64,000 nt of DNA from Streptomyces liliiviolaceus (GTDB taxonomy: Bacteria; Actinomycetota; Actinomycetes; Streptomycetales; Streptomycetaceae), in contig NZ_JAGPYQ010000002.1 in the NCBI RefSeq assembly GCF_018070025.1, positions 1,488,001 to 1,552,000 on the forward strand, in the 5' to 3' direction. Position numbers and translations under genes: made by a program. The notes below the pieces were generated by a model. It saw only the letters and a program-made list of their open reading frames with translations. It was not told the origin of the DNA and made no database searches. Shown here one piece after another: positions 51,939 to 60,159 of the stretch. Every line of letters begins with the position of its first letter. Within the stretch, counting starts at the first letter, position 1.

Positions 51939-52898
51939 ATGTCCCTCACCACGAATCCCAGTCCCCGGCCGGCCGGGACGCCCACCGCCGCCTCCCGGTC
52001 CGCCGTCGAACCGCCTCGCCGGCGGTCAGCGCGCAGGACATGGCGTACCCGCGCCACACCGTTCGTGTTCCTGCTGCCCGTGATCGTGCTGTTCGTCGGC
52101 TTCAAGGTCTATCCGGTCTTCTACGCCCTGGCGCTGAGCTTCACGCAGAACGTCGGCGGTGTCACCGAGTTCGTCGGCGGCGCGAACTACGGACGGCTCC
52201 TCGACGACCCGCTCTTCTGGACCGCCCTGCGCAACACCGTCGAGATCCTGGTCATCCAGGTGCCGTTGATGCTCGGTCTGGCGATCGTGCTGGCAGTCGC
52301 CCTCAACTCCAAGCTGCTCAAGTGGCGTTCGTTCTTCCGGGTCGCCTACTTCGTCCCGATCGTCATGGGTCTCGTCGCGTACGGCATCCTCTTCTCCGCG
52401 CTCCTCAACTACCAGAACGGCTTCATCAACTACCTGCTCACCTCGGTCGGGCTGCCCCGGATCCCCTGGCTCACCGACCCGTTCTGGGCCAAGGCGTCGA
52501 TCATCATGGCGATGACCTGGCACTACACGGGTCAGAACGCGGTCATGTACCTCGCCCAACTGCAGTCGATCCCCGGCGAGCTGTACGAGGCCGCGCAGAT
52601 GGACGGGGCGAACAGGCGCCGGCAGTTCTGGCACATCACCCTCCCGGGACTGCGGCCGGCGCTCCTGCTCACCGTGGTGCTGTCGACGATCGGGACCCTT
52701 CAGCTCTTCGACGAGCCGTACGTGCTCACCGGCGGCGGCCCCGACAACGCCACCCTCACCATCGGCATGTACCTCTACAACAGCGCCTTCAAGAACTTCG
52801 ACTTCGGATACGCCTCCGCGATCGGCTACGTCCTCGCCTTCATCGTGACGGCCGTCTCCGTCATCCAGACGCTCGTCCTCAGGAGGCGTGCCCAGTGA
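51939..52898 (+). CDS. sugar ABC transporter permease 1
   Basis: 319 residues with six membrane helices after a basic N-tail. The EAA-type loop is PGELYEAAQMDGANRRRQFWHITLPGLRPALL, which docks on the ATPase. Typical MalF/UgpA-like protein without the large periplasmic loop. It overlaps the next permease by 4 bp. Confidence 0.93.
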   Translation: MSLTTNPSPRPAGTPTAASRSAVEPPRRRSARRTWRTRATPFVFLLPVIVLFVGFKVYPVFYALALSFTQNVGGVTEFVGGANYGRLLDDPLFWTALRNTVEILVIQVPLMLGLAIVLAVALNSKLLKWRSFFRVAYFVPIVMGLVAYGILFSALLNYQNGFINYLLTSVGLPRIPWLTDPFWAKASIIMAMTWHYTGQNAVMYLAQLQSIPGELYEAAQMDGANRRRQFWHITLPGLRPALLLTVVLSTIGTLQLFDEPYVLTGGGPDNATLTIGMYLYNSAFKNFDFGYASAIGYVLAFIVTAVSVIQTLVLRRRAQ

Positions 52899-53761
52899 CC
52901 GCCCTGCAGCATCCGGGCCCGCGCCGACGCCGGGAGCCCGATCCGACCAGATCGCTCAGTGCCGTCCTCACCGCGTTCGTCGCGCTCGGCGCCGTGCTCA
53001 TGCTCGTCCCCTTCGCCTGGCTCGTCGTGGCGTCGACGCACTCGACGAACGAGATCTTCTCGTCCCCGCCGGCGCTGCTGCCCGGCGACCGCTTCTGGAC
53101 CAACCTGACCGGGCTCTTCGACTCGCTGGAGTTCGGCACCGCCGTCCGCAACTCCCTGGTCGTATCGACGGTCTACACCGCACTCGGCATGCTGGTGTGC
53201 AGTACGGCGGGATACGCCTTCGCCAAGTTCCAGTTCCGGGGCCGCAACGCGATGTTCACCGTGATCATCGCCTCGCTCGCCCTGCCGGGCCAGGTGACGC
53301 TCGTGCCCCTGTTCAAGATGATGGTGGCACTCGGCTGGCTCAACTCCTACCAAGGACTCATCCTGCCGAACCTCGCCCTGCCGTTCGGGATCTTCCTCAT
53401 GCGCCAGGCGATGCAGTCCGTGCCCGACGAGCTCCTCCAGGCGGCACGCGTCGACGGTGCCGGCGAGTTCCGTACGTTCTTCCAGATCGTCGTTCCCACC
53501 ATGCGACCGGCCCTGGCCGCCCTCGCCATCTTCCTGTTCCTAGGCCAGTGGAACGACTTCGTCTACCCGCTCATCGTCCAACGCGACCCGGCGGCCTACA
53601 CGTTGCCGGTCTCCCTGGCGACCCTGCACGGCGTACAGTCCACGGACTACGGGCAGTTGCTGACCGGCACCCTGATCTCGGTCGTGCCGGTCCTGGTGCT
53701 GTTCCTCTTCCTCCAGCGGTACTTCGTCGCGGGTCTCCTCGCCGGCTCCGTGAAACAGTGA
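52895..53761 (+). CDS. sugar ABC transporter permease 2
   Basis: 288 residues from GTG 52895 inside the GTGA overlap, with AGGAGG at 52881-52886. Six helices and the loop PDELLQAARVDGAGEFRTFFQIVVPTMRPALAAL. A MalG/UgpE-like partner of permease 1. Confidence 0.93.
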   Translation: MTALQHPGPRRRREPDPTRSLSAVLTAFVALGAVLMLVPFAWLVVASTHSTNEIFSSPPALLPGDRFWTNLTGLFDSLEFGTAVRNSLVVSTVYTALGMLVCSTAGYAFAKFQFRGRNAMFTVIIASLALPGQVTLVPLFKMMVALGWLNSYQGLILPNLALPFGIFLMRQAMQSVPDELLQAARVDGAGEFRTFFQIVVPTMRPALAALAIFLFLGQWNDFVYPLIVQRDPAAYTLPVSLATLHGVQSTDYGQLLTGTLISVVPVLVLFLFLQRYFVAGLLAGSVKQ

Positions 53762-53827
53762 ACACCCCACAGCACAGCGCTCCGTACGACGCACGAACAC
53801 GCATGGCTTGCGACCGGAAGGTTTGAG

Positions 53828-54886
53828 ATGACGACAGGGAATGCCACCGAACCGCCCAAGCGGCGCAAGGGATCCCGAGCGGCCGCCGGCACCACCACAC
53901 TGGCCCAGGTCGCCCAGGCCGCCGATGTCAGCGAAGCGACGGTGAGCCGGGTCATCAACCGCAAGTACGGCGTCGCGCCCGCCACTCGGCAGGCGGTGGA
54001 GGAGGCGCTGAAGCAGATCGGCTACGAGCGTCCCCTCGACAACCGGCTCGTCGTCATGCTCACCCCCAACCTGAAGAACCCGATCTTCGCCCTGCAGGCC
54101 GAACGCGTCGAGAACGAGCTGAACCCGTACGGCCTGACCTCGATCATCTGCCCCGTGTACCCGGGGACGCCGCGCGAGCGGGACTATGTCGAGTCACTCG
54201 TGGACGCGGGCGTGGCGGCGATCGTCTTCCTGTCGTCGAGCAACACCCTCCGCGACGAGGACCATCGCGTCGTGCAGTTCGTCGAGTCACGGGGCATCCC
54301 GTACGTGAGCATCAACGGCGGTTTCCCCGACTCCGACACCCCGGTCGTCTCGACCGACGACTGGCGGGCCGCCGAGTTGGCGGTGGGGCATCTGCACGAC
54401 CTCGGGCACCGCAGGATCGGCCTCCTCGCGGGGCCGACGGACAACCTGCCCGCGGACCGGCGGGTCGAGGGATTCCTCCGCGCTCTGGAACAGCGCGGTG
54501 TCGACAACCCCGAGCAGTTCGTCGTCCGCCAGCACTTCAACGTCGAGGGCGGTCAGCAGGCCGCGAGCGCGCTCCTCGCGCAGGGGACGACCGGCATCGT
54601 GGCGTCCAGTGACGAGATGGCCTTCGGCGCGTACCGCGCCGCGGAGCGGGCCGGACTGCGCGTTCCGAAGGACGTCTCGGTCGTCGGCTACGACGACTCG
54701 CCCGTACTCGACTTCATCGGACCCCCGCTCACCACGGTCCGCCAGCCGATCGAGCGCATCGCGGAGAACGTCGCACGTCTGGTCACCTCGCTGATCTCGA
54801 ACCGGGCCGTCAGCACGCAGGAGATCCTCGTCGAGCCCGAACTCCGCCTCCGAGGATCCACCGCGCCCGCACCGACCGGAACCTGA
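53828..54886 (+). CDS. LacI/GalR-family repressor of the sugar locus
   Basis: 352 residues. HTH: TTLAQVAQAADVSEATVSRVINRKYGVAPATRQAVEEAL, including the hinge-type start of the core domain. The periplasmic-binding-like sensor has VVMLTPNLKNPIFALQAE, VVSTDDWRAAELAVGHL and VVGYDDSPVLDFIGPPLTTVRQP. It follows the permeases by 66 bp and likely binds the dyad at 50496, released by the imported sugar or its breakdown product. Confidence 0.92.
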   Translation: MTTGNATEPPKRRKGSRAAAGTTTLAQVAQAADVSEATVSRVINRKYGVAPATRQAVEEALKQIGYERPLDNRLVVMLTPNLKNPIFALQAERVENELNPYGLTSIICPVYPGTPRERDYVESLVDAGVAAIVFLSSSNTLRDEDHRVVQFVESRGIPYVSINGGFPDSDTPVVSTDDWRAAELAVGHLHDLGHRRIGLLAGPTDNLPADRRVEGFLRALEQRGVDNPEQFVVRQHFNVEGGQQAASALLAQGTTGIVASSDEMAFGAYRAAERAGLRVPKDVSVVGYDDSPVLDFIGPPLTTVRQPIERIAENVARLVTSLISNRAVSTQEILVEPELRLRGSTAPAPTGT

Positions 54887-55264
54887 TCCCCCATGAGCGG
54901 CAGGGCTGGGGGCGGTTGCGCATCGGGAACCGCGCGTCCCCGCCGAGCGTGCGCCCCGCAGCAGCATCCCCTGTACGGATGAAGTCGGCGTATGACGGTT
55001 TACCGATCCCGCTCCCCTCGGGACGGCTTCGTTCCGTCCACAGCCGCATCAGCCCAGGCCAGCGCGTGCATGACACGTACGCCGTGCAAGGAGTGAGCCT
55101 TGCGTCCGGCGCTGTGGGGGCCGTCCGTGAAAACCCTTATGGCGGTTTGTTCGTGAATGAGACGCCGGGCAGGAGAATAATTCCCGTGGGCATGTCGTGA
55201 GGGGTCGCTCGCGACACGGACCCAGGAAGGCGTGCCCGCCCGGGACCTGGCGGGCGAGGGTGCC
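54887..55264. other. 378-bp intergenic region
   Basis: No convincing gene. Open frames here lack ribosome sites and family resemblance. The right part is relatively AT-rich around 55125-55185 (AAACCCTTATGG and AGGAGAATAATTCCC), the likely promoter zone of the gene at 55265. No clear operator dyad was found. Confidence 0.5.
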
Positions 55265-55678
55265 ATGGACCATTCCTCTGACCGGCACGGTTCCTGCGGG
55301 GCGCTGTCCGCTCTGCTCGTACAGCTGTCTGAGCTTGTGCGCTACGCACAGGACACGATGCAGCTCGACGCCGAGGACGCGCAGGTGTTCATGCCGCTGT
55401 ACGCCGTGGTGCTGTACGGGGTCATCGACGGGGGCGCCGCGGACCCGGTTCTCCGGCAGCTGGCCGAGCACGCTGTCGGGCAGACGGCCCCCGCTGCCGC
55501 CCGCGGCCGACAAGAAACAGCGGCGCTGCTGCTGACGACTGTGTGGTCGGCCAGTCTGCAGCCGGCGGTCGAGGCCAAGGAATGGCTGGTCAACGCACCG
55601 GATCTGCCACTTCGGTGCCTGCGTGTGGCCGGCGCTTCGGCCGCGTACGACGCCGTCTTGCGTCCAGACTCCTGCTGA
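55265..55678 (+). CDS. unknown helical protein, 137 aa
   Basis: ATG 55265 follows GAGGG by 4 bp; a GTG at 55232 would add 11 residues with the ribosome site too close. The protein reads as helices (ALSALLVQLSELVRYAQDTMQLDAEDAQVFMPLYAVVLYGVIDGG, then ETAALLLTTVWSAS) without signal peptide, membrane helix or known motif. It is followed by a convergent STAS-GAF gene. It may be a small regulatory or sigma-factor-network protein, but that rests only on the neighbour. Confidence 0.5.
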   Translation: MDHSSDRHGSCGALSALLVQLSELVRYAQDTMQLDAEDAQVFMPLYAVVLYGVIDGGAADPVLRQLAEHAVGQTAPAAARGRQETAALLLTTVWSASLQPAVEAKEWLVNAPDLPLRCLRVAGASAAYDAVLRPDSC

Positions 55679-55749
55679 CCCCTGCTGACCCCTGCCGATG
55701 AGGCGCACCACCTCCGGAAGGAGGGGTCAGGCGGTGGGTACGGGCGCCG

Positions 55750-56607
55750 CTACCTGGCCAGCCGGTCTGCCGCCTGGACCACGTAGCCCAGTTCCCTGCG
55801 CGCCTCGGCCGCCCACACGGTGGGCTCGGCACGATGGACGGAGAGCATCCCCACCAGCTCACCCCCCGGCGTCATGACGGGCAGCGACGCCACGGACCGC
55901 ACGCCCGCGTCATCGAGGACGTCCCCGGCCGCTGTGCCCACGAACAGCGGCGACGCACGGACGTCCTCCACGAAGACGGGCCGCTGCCGCTGGGCTGCCG
56001 CGCCGCACGCACTCCCGTGCCCCGCGACCTCCACGCTGCGGAAGAAGGACAGGAACGGATGATGGAACCCGCGCTGTGCGCTGATGCGCAGCGCGTCCGA
56101 CGCAGGGTCCAGGAACTGGACATTGCCCATGGGAGCCCCCGTCACACGCAATGCCGTGGCCAGTGCCTGACGCAACACCACCTCGTTGCGCTCCACGTCG
56201 GTGTGAGAGGACGACACACCGGTTGTCTCCGCGATGCGCAACACCCGCAGACCGCCGTTCAGATGAAGGGCCCTCAGCCGGGGGTCGTCGACGCCCCACA
56301 CCTCCAGTTGTCCACCCGCCGCGCGTACCTGCTCCGCCACGACCTCCACCAGTTCGACCGCTGCAAAGCCGAGGAACGAGACACGGCTGAAATCGAGAAC
56401 GAGCCGGTGGCTGTGCGCCGACAGGCTCGACAGGTCCGACAGCTGCTTCATCAATGTCATGGTCCCGCCATGATCGAGCTGTCCCGCGACATGGACGACC
56501 GTCCGCTCGGGCCGTGCGACGACCGACGTCTCGATGGGCGATGCCGACAATGACTGCACCAAGGACTCCACCTGCCCCAGCCATCCTGCCCCAGCATTCT
56601 TGACCAC
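55750..56607 (-). CDS. STAS-GAF domain protein (anti-sigma antagonist-like)
   Basis: 285 residues. Residues 25-127 are a STAS domain (TVVHVAGQLDHGG, LDFSRVSFLGFAAVELVEVVAEQV). The usual phosphorylatable D-S-S/T position is replaced by G-F-A (80-82), so control by phosphorylation of that serine is lost. From about 140 a GAF domain follows (GNVQFLDPASDALRISAQRGFHHPFLSFFRSVEVAGHGSACGAA, RPVFVEDVRASPLF and LVGMLSVHRAEP), likely sensing a small molecule, redox state or light. GTG 56607 lacks a good ribosome site, so the true start could be further in. Confidence 0.75.
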   Translation of the reverse strand: MVKNAGAGWLGQVESLVQSLSASPIETSVVARPERTVVHVAGQLDHGGTMTLMKQLSDLSSLSAHSHRLVLDFSRVSFLGFAAVELVEVVAEQVRAAGGQLEVWGVDDPRLRALHLNGGLRVLRIAETTGVSSSHTDVERNEVVLRQALATALRVTGAPMGNVQFLDPASDALRISAQRGFHHPFLSFFRSVEVAGHGSACGAAAQRQRPVFVEDVRASPLFVGTAAGDVLDDAGVRSVASLPVMTPGGELVGMLSVHRAEPTVWAAEARRELGYVVQAADRLAR

Positions 56608-56808
56608 AGATATTCAGCGTAGAAGCCCAAGCAGCCGCAACAGGCCGTTTTGGGCATGAAGAGCACTTCTGGCGGTAAGTTCCCCGGCACGGTGTGGGTC
56701 GGCTGCGGCACATGCCGGGCGTCAGGCAGCCGTGGAGGCGCACCGATGAGTTTCCGGGGGGACTCCGGTCAACCACTACAAGGCACACCGACTCTTCGGA
56801 GGACTCTG

Positions 56809-57387
56809 ATGGCACATCTCATGGTGGACTTCATCATCTCGCTCGACGGGTACGCGTCCGCCGACGGCTGGCCGGGCTTCTGGGGCATGGAAGGGCCCGA
56901 ATACCTCGCCTGGCTCGACAGCGACAGCGAGAAGCAGCACGCCACTCTGATGGGCGCCAAGACCTATCGGCTGATGTCGGGGTTCGCCGCGCAGGCGCCC
57001 GACGACCCGGGGTTCGCCCAGCTGAACAACATGCCCAAGACCGTCTTCTCGTCGACCCTTGAAGCGCCCCTGAGCTGGCAGAACACCGAGCTGGTCAAAG
57101 GAGACGCCGTCGACGCCGTGCGGGATCTGAAGAAGAACACGACACATCCCCTGCGCACCCTCGGCAGCCTCACCCTGTGCCGATCACTGCTCACGGCCGG
57201 TCTCGTGGACCGCTTCCGCGTCGTCGTCTTTCCGGTGATCACCGGCGCCACCGGCCAGGAACGGATCTTCGACGAATACCCCGACGTCCGCCTCGACCTC
57301 GTCGAAAGCCACACCTTCGACGGCCGGCTCCAACTGCTGGAGTACGCACCCACCGTCCTCGACGGACCACCCACCACGAACAGCTGA
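56809..57387 (+). CDS. dihydrofolate-reductase-like (RibD C-terminal) protein
   Basis: 192 residues: VDFIISLDGYASADGWPGFW, ATLMGAKTYRLMSGF, KTVFSSTLEAPLSWQNTELV, LRTLGSLTLCRSLLTAGLVDRFRVVVFPVITG, typical of the RibD C-terminal/DHFR-like reductase family often annotated YyaP/YwjB. It should bind NADPH; the substrate is unknown. GGAGG ends about 8 bp before ATG 56809. GGTACGTGAC occurs twice just past the gene (57393-57416). Confidence 0.87.
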   Translation: MAHLMVDFIISLDGYASADGWPGFWGMEGPEYLAWLDSDSEKQHATLMGAKTYRLMSGFAAQAPDDPGFAQLNNMPKTVFSSTLEAPLSWQNTELVKGDAVDAVRDLKKNTTHPLRTLGSLTLCRSLLTAGLVDRFRVVVFPVITGATGQERIFDEYPDVRLDLVESHTFDGRLQLLEYAPTVLDGPPTTNS

Positions 57388-57476
57388 AGAGCCGGTACGT
57401 GACACCGGTACGTGACGGTGGATGAGGCGTCGCGCCCTCCCGCCTGCCCCCGAAAGGTGCCGAACTCCTCCCGGCG

Positions 57477-57490
57477 GGGCCGTTCGGCCC
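57477..57490. promoter_or_regulatory. GGGCCGTTCGGCCC dyad, candidate DevR/OsdR-type box
   Basis: A perfect 6-bp inverted repeat with a TT centre, 142 bp before the SLOG-like start. Near-identical dyads occur at 59837, 59859 and 60047 before the cytochrome oxidase gene, which argues for one shared regulator. Confidence 0.55.
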
Positions 57491-57631
57491 TAGTTGGTTC
57501 TGGGGTGGGGTGACTTCACTGATCCCGCAGTCCCGTACCGGGGCGGTCCGTCGTTTCGCCCGAGGGCGGAGAGGACCGGGCCCGCGGCACGGGCTGACGT
57601 GGAAAGCCGTGCGGCGAAAGGGAAGTTGGGA

Positions 57632-58225
57632 ATGATTCTGGCGGTGGGGCATGCCGATCTGACCCGGGGCACGCTCGAACTGGTGGAAGCCGAGTTGCGG
57701 ACGAGGCTGGAGCGGTTCCTGGGGCGGGCGCAGGGGGTGGTGCGCGCCGGTGCCGGTGTGCCGCTGGCTTTCGGCCGGGCGGTCCGGACGGCCGGGCGGC
57801 ACCTCGTCGTGGTGCTGCCCGCCCAGGCGGCCGTCCCCGCGATGCCGCCCGAGCGTGACCGCCTGGCGGCCGGCGAGCTGCTGTCCCTGGCCCGGCAGGT
57901 GCGGCTGCTGACGTACGACCCGGCCGACCGGGACGCGTGCGTCGGCGCGGACGAGCGGCTGATCGCGGGGTGCCGGAAGGTGCTGGCCGTGTGGGACGGT
58001 TCGCCGTCCGACGGCCGCGACGCCACGGCGCACCTGGTGGCCTACGCGCGCGCCCGTGGTGTCCCGGTGGAGGTCCTGTGGCCGGAGGGGGCCGCCCGCG
58101 AGACCGTACCCGGCACATCGCGGCGGACCTCCGGCGGATGCCGTCCGCGGGGCGGCGACCACCCGTCGCCCGCCGCCGAACCGGCACCCGTCCAGCGCTG
58201 CGACGAGCAGGAACAGTCCCGATGA
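57632..58225 (+). CDS. SLOG/Rossmann-like protein of unknown function
   Basis: 197 residues from ATG 57632, starting MILAVGHADLTRGTLELVEAEL. The central part, VRAGAGVPLAFGRAV, and the late ERLIAGCRKVLAVWDGSPSDGRDATAHLVAYARARGVPVEVLWP resemble SLOG/TIR-like nucleotide-binding proteins that sense or process nucleotides. An upstream frame from 57494 is rejected because it crosses the operator zone. Its stop overlaps the VKOR start by 4 bp, so the two are coupled. The C-terminal 40 residues are unstructured. Confidence 0.6.
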   Translation: MILAVGHADLTRGTLELVEAELRTRLERFLGRAQGVVRAGAGVPLAFGRAVRTAGRHLVVVLPAQAAVPAMPPERDRLAAGELLSLARQVRLLTYDPADRDACVGADERLIAGCRKVLAVWDGSPSDGRDATAHLVAYARARGVPVEVLWPEGAARETVPGTSRRTSGGCRPRGGDHPSPAAEPAPVQRCDEQEQSR

Positions 58226-58866
58226 CGGGCAGCGCGGGCAGCACGGGCGGCGCGGGCAGGGTGCGCGCGATCAGCCCCACCAGCGGCGCCGGCCGTGCCC
58301 TCGCCTGGCTGCTGATCGTGACCGGCGGCCTCGGCGCCCTCGCATCTTTCGTGATCACCCTCGACAAGTTCCAACTGCTCCAGGACCCGGGCTTCGCGCC
58401 CTCGTGCAACCTCAGCCCGGTCCTGTCGTGTTCGAGCGTGATGCGCAGCGAACAGGCGGGCGTGTTCGGGTTCCCCAATCCCCTGCTCGGCCTGCTCACC
58501 TACCCGGTCGTCATCGCGATCGGTGCGGCGCTGCTGGCCGGGGCCCGCTTCCGCCGCTGGTTCTGGCTCGCGCTGAACGCCGGCGCCGTGTTCGGCGCGG
58601 CCTTCTGCATGTGGCTGATGAGCCAGGCGCTGTACGAGATCGGCGCGCTGTGCCTGTGGTGCTGCCTGGCCTGGGCGGCCACCATCGCCCTGTTCTGGTA
58701 CACCACCGTGCACAACCTGCGGCACGGGATCGTCCGTGCCCCGCGCCGCGTCGTCGCCGGTGTCACGGAGTTCCACTGGGCGGTGCCGGTCACCTGGTAC
58801 CTGACCGTCGTCATGCTGATCGCCACCCGCTGGTGGAGTTACTGGCAGACACTGCTGAGTCCGTGA
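58222..58866 (+). CDS. vitamin K epoxide reductase (VKOR) family membrane protein
   Basis: 214 residues, four to five membrane helices. The loop cysteines CNLSPVLSCSSVM (about 62-70) and the active-site CLWCCLAWAA (CxxC, in the fourth helix) are both present, together with NPLLGLLTYPVVI. It should reoxidise a periplasmic disulfide donor while reducing quinone, linking disulfide formation to respiration. It sits beside cytochrome oxidase genes. Its ATG overlaps the SLOG-like gene. Confidence 0.92.
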   Translation: MTGSAGSTGGAGRVRAISPTSGAGRALAWLLIVTGGLGALASFVITLDKFQLLQDPGFAPSCNLSPVLSCSSVMRSEQAGVFGFPNPLLGLLTYPVVIAIGAALLAGARFRRWFWLALNAGAVFGAAFCMWLMSQALYEIGALCLWCCLAWAATIALFWYTTVHNLRHGIVRAPRRVVAGVTEFHWAVPVTWYLTVVMLIATRWWSYWQTLLSP

Positions 58867-58871
58867 GCCGC

Positions 58872-58896
58872 GCGCCGGGCACCGCGTGCCCGGCGC
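58872..58896. terminator. bidirectional hairpin between VKOR and DUF4142 genes
   Basis: GCGCCGGGCAC, a CGC loop and GTGCCCGGCGC: a perfect 11-bp stem 5 bp after the VKOR stop and 20 bp beyond the DUF4142 stop. Confidence 0.8.
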
Positions 58897-58915
58897 CCGC
58901 CCCGGGCCGACCCGG

Positions 58916-59716
58916 TTACCGCGCCGCGCTCTCCGGGTCCGACGGTTCCGGACGCTCCGTGCTGACCGTGCCGTCCGTCGGCAGCGCCGAAGGGCTCGAC
59001 GTCAGGGTGGGGTCACCGGTCGGCCGCGCGGGCGGCGCCGAGGCCGCCGACGCACCGGGCTTCGGCGGCGGGGGCCCGGTCGGGCTGGCGGTCAGCCCCT
59101 TCGCGGCATCGACGGCGAGCGCGTCGAAGTCGACGTCCCCGGTCCTCTCCAACATCGTGATGTGGTCGAGCACGGTCTGGTTGGCGTCCGAGGCCAGCTG
59201 CCGGATGAGCGTGTTGCGGGTGGTGGCGCGGACCTCCGCGACCGCCGCGAACACCTTGCCGTGCGCGGACCGCAGCAGGTTCGCGAACTTCTGCTCGTAG
59301 TCCGTGCCCTGAGCGGCCGTCAGTTCGGCCAGCCAGCCCTGCTGTTGTGCGTTCGGCTGGTTCGGCACCTCTATGCCGAGGTCGGCCGCGACGATACGGA
59401 CGCGTTTGTCGAGGTCGTTGTGGCCGACCACCAGGTGGTCGCCCGTCTCCTTGACCGACTTCGTGGGCGCGCGTTCGATGGCCTGCTGCCCCGCCGGTAT
59501 CTCCCACAGCCCGGCGAGCCGTACCCGTACCACCAGGTCCCGGTCGGCGGCGGTCAACGGGCCCCATCGGGTGTTCACCGTCTCGGCAGGAGCGGGCCGG
59601 GTCGCCTTCACCGCGTCGAAGCGGTGGGGATAGGAGTAGAAGACCGGGTACGCGACCGAGCCGATCGAGCCGGCGATCCCCAACGCGATGAGGAACGAAC
59701 CGTTGATGCGCCGCAC
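58916..59716 (-). CDS. DUF4142-containing membrane-anchored protein
   Basis: 266 residues. One N-terminal hydrophobic helix (FLIALGIAGSIGSVAYPVFYSY) anchors or exports it. A helical DUF4142 domain follows (LTAADRDLVVRVRLAGLWEIPAGQQAIERA, VVGHNDLDKRVRIVAADLGIEV, DYEQKFANLLRSAHGKVFAAVAEVRATTRNTLIRQLAS), related to ferritin-like four-helix bundles but without an obvious metal site. The C-terminal 60 residues are Pro/Ser/Thr-rich. It diverges from the ctaD gene; the operators in between may serve both. Confidence 0.78.
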   Translation of the reverse strand: MRRINGSFLIALGIAGSIGSVAYPVFYSYPHRFDAVKATRPAPAETVNTRWGPLTAADRDLVVRVRLAGLWEIPAGQQAIERAPTKSVKETGDHLVVGHNDLDKRVRIVAADLGIEVPNQPNAQQQGWLAELTAAQGTDYEQKFANLLRSAHGKVFAAVAEVRATTRNTLIRQLASDANQTVLDHITMLERTGDVDFDALAVDAAKGLTASPTGPPPPKPGASAASAPPARPTGDPTLTSSPSALPTDGTVSTERPEPSDPESAAR

Positions 59717-60159
59717 ATGAGCCTCCGGTGAGTGGACGACAAGGGACAGGCGGCGGCCACCCCCACAGCCGGCTGCGGCGTCAGGAGATCATTCCGCCGA
59801 GCGGCGCGGACAGGGTCGGACGGTCCCGCGCGCCAGGGGCCGAACGGCCCTTGACGCAGGGCTGTTCAGCCCTGGACGACGTATGCGGGGCGCACGCCGT
59901 ACGCCACCGGCCGCCGCCGTACGCCTCCTACGGCCGCCCGACCTGGTACGGAACCGGGGCCCGACCGCGAGCCCGAGCGTGAGCCCGCCCCGATTCGTCG
60001 CACGGCGAAGTGGATCCTTGGGCCCACCCCACCGGTCCGCGCGGGGGGACTGTTCGGCCCTACCCGACCCTCGTACCCCCGAGCCGATCATGGAGCGGCA
60101 GCCGGGAGGCGCCGCAAGCACAGCGCTGAGCGCAACGGCGAAGGAAAGGGAACCGTCCG
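59717..60159. promoter_or_regulatory. 443-bp divergent regulatory region with repeated GGGC-type dyads
   Basis: No gene is seen. GGGCCGAACGGCCC (59837-59850) and GGGCTGTTCAGCCC (59859-59872) are perfect palindromes eight bases apart, and GGACTGTTCGGCCC (60047-60060) is a two-mismatch copy. All match the dyad at 57477. The region separates the leftward DUF4142 gene from the rightward ctaD gene and should hold their promoters. Confidence 0.6.

Noticed and set aside
54916..55200. 94-residue rightward frame in the intergenic region after the LacI gene
   Set aside because: No ribosome site, no known motif and irregular composition; more likely promoter DNA.
57494..57631. Longer start for the SLOG-like protein at 57494
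   Set aside because: It would begin four bases after the GGGCCG dyad and add a Pro/Arg-rich segment unlike the domain; the ATG at 57632 opens directly on the first strand.
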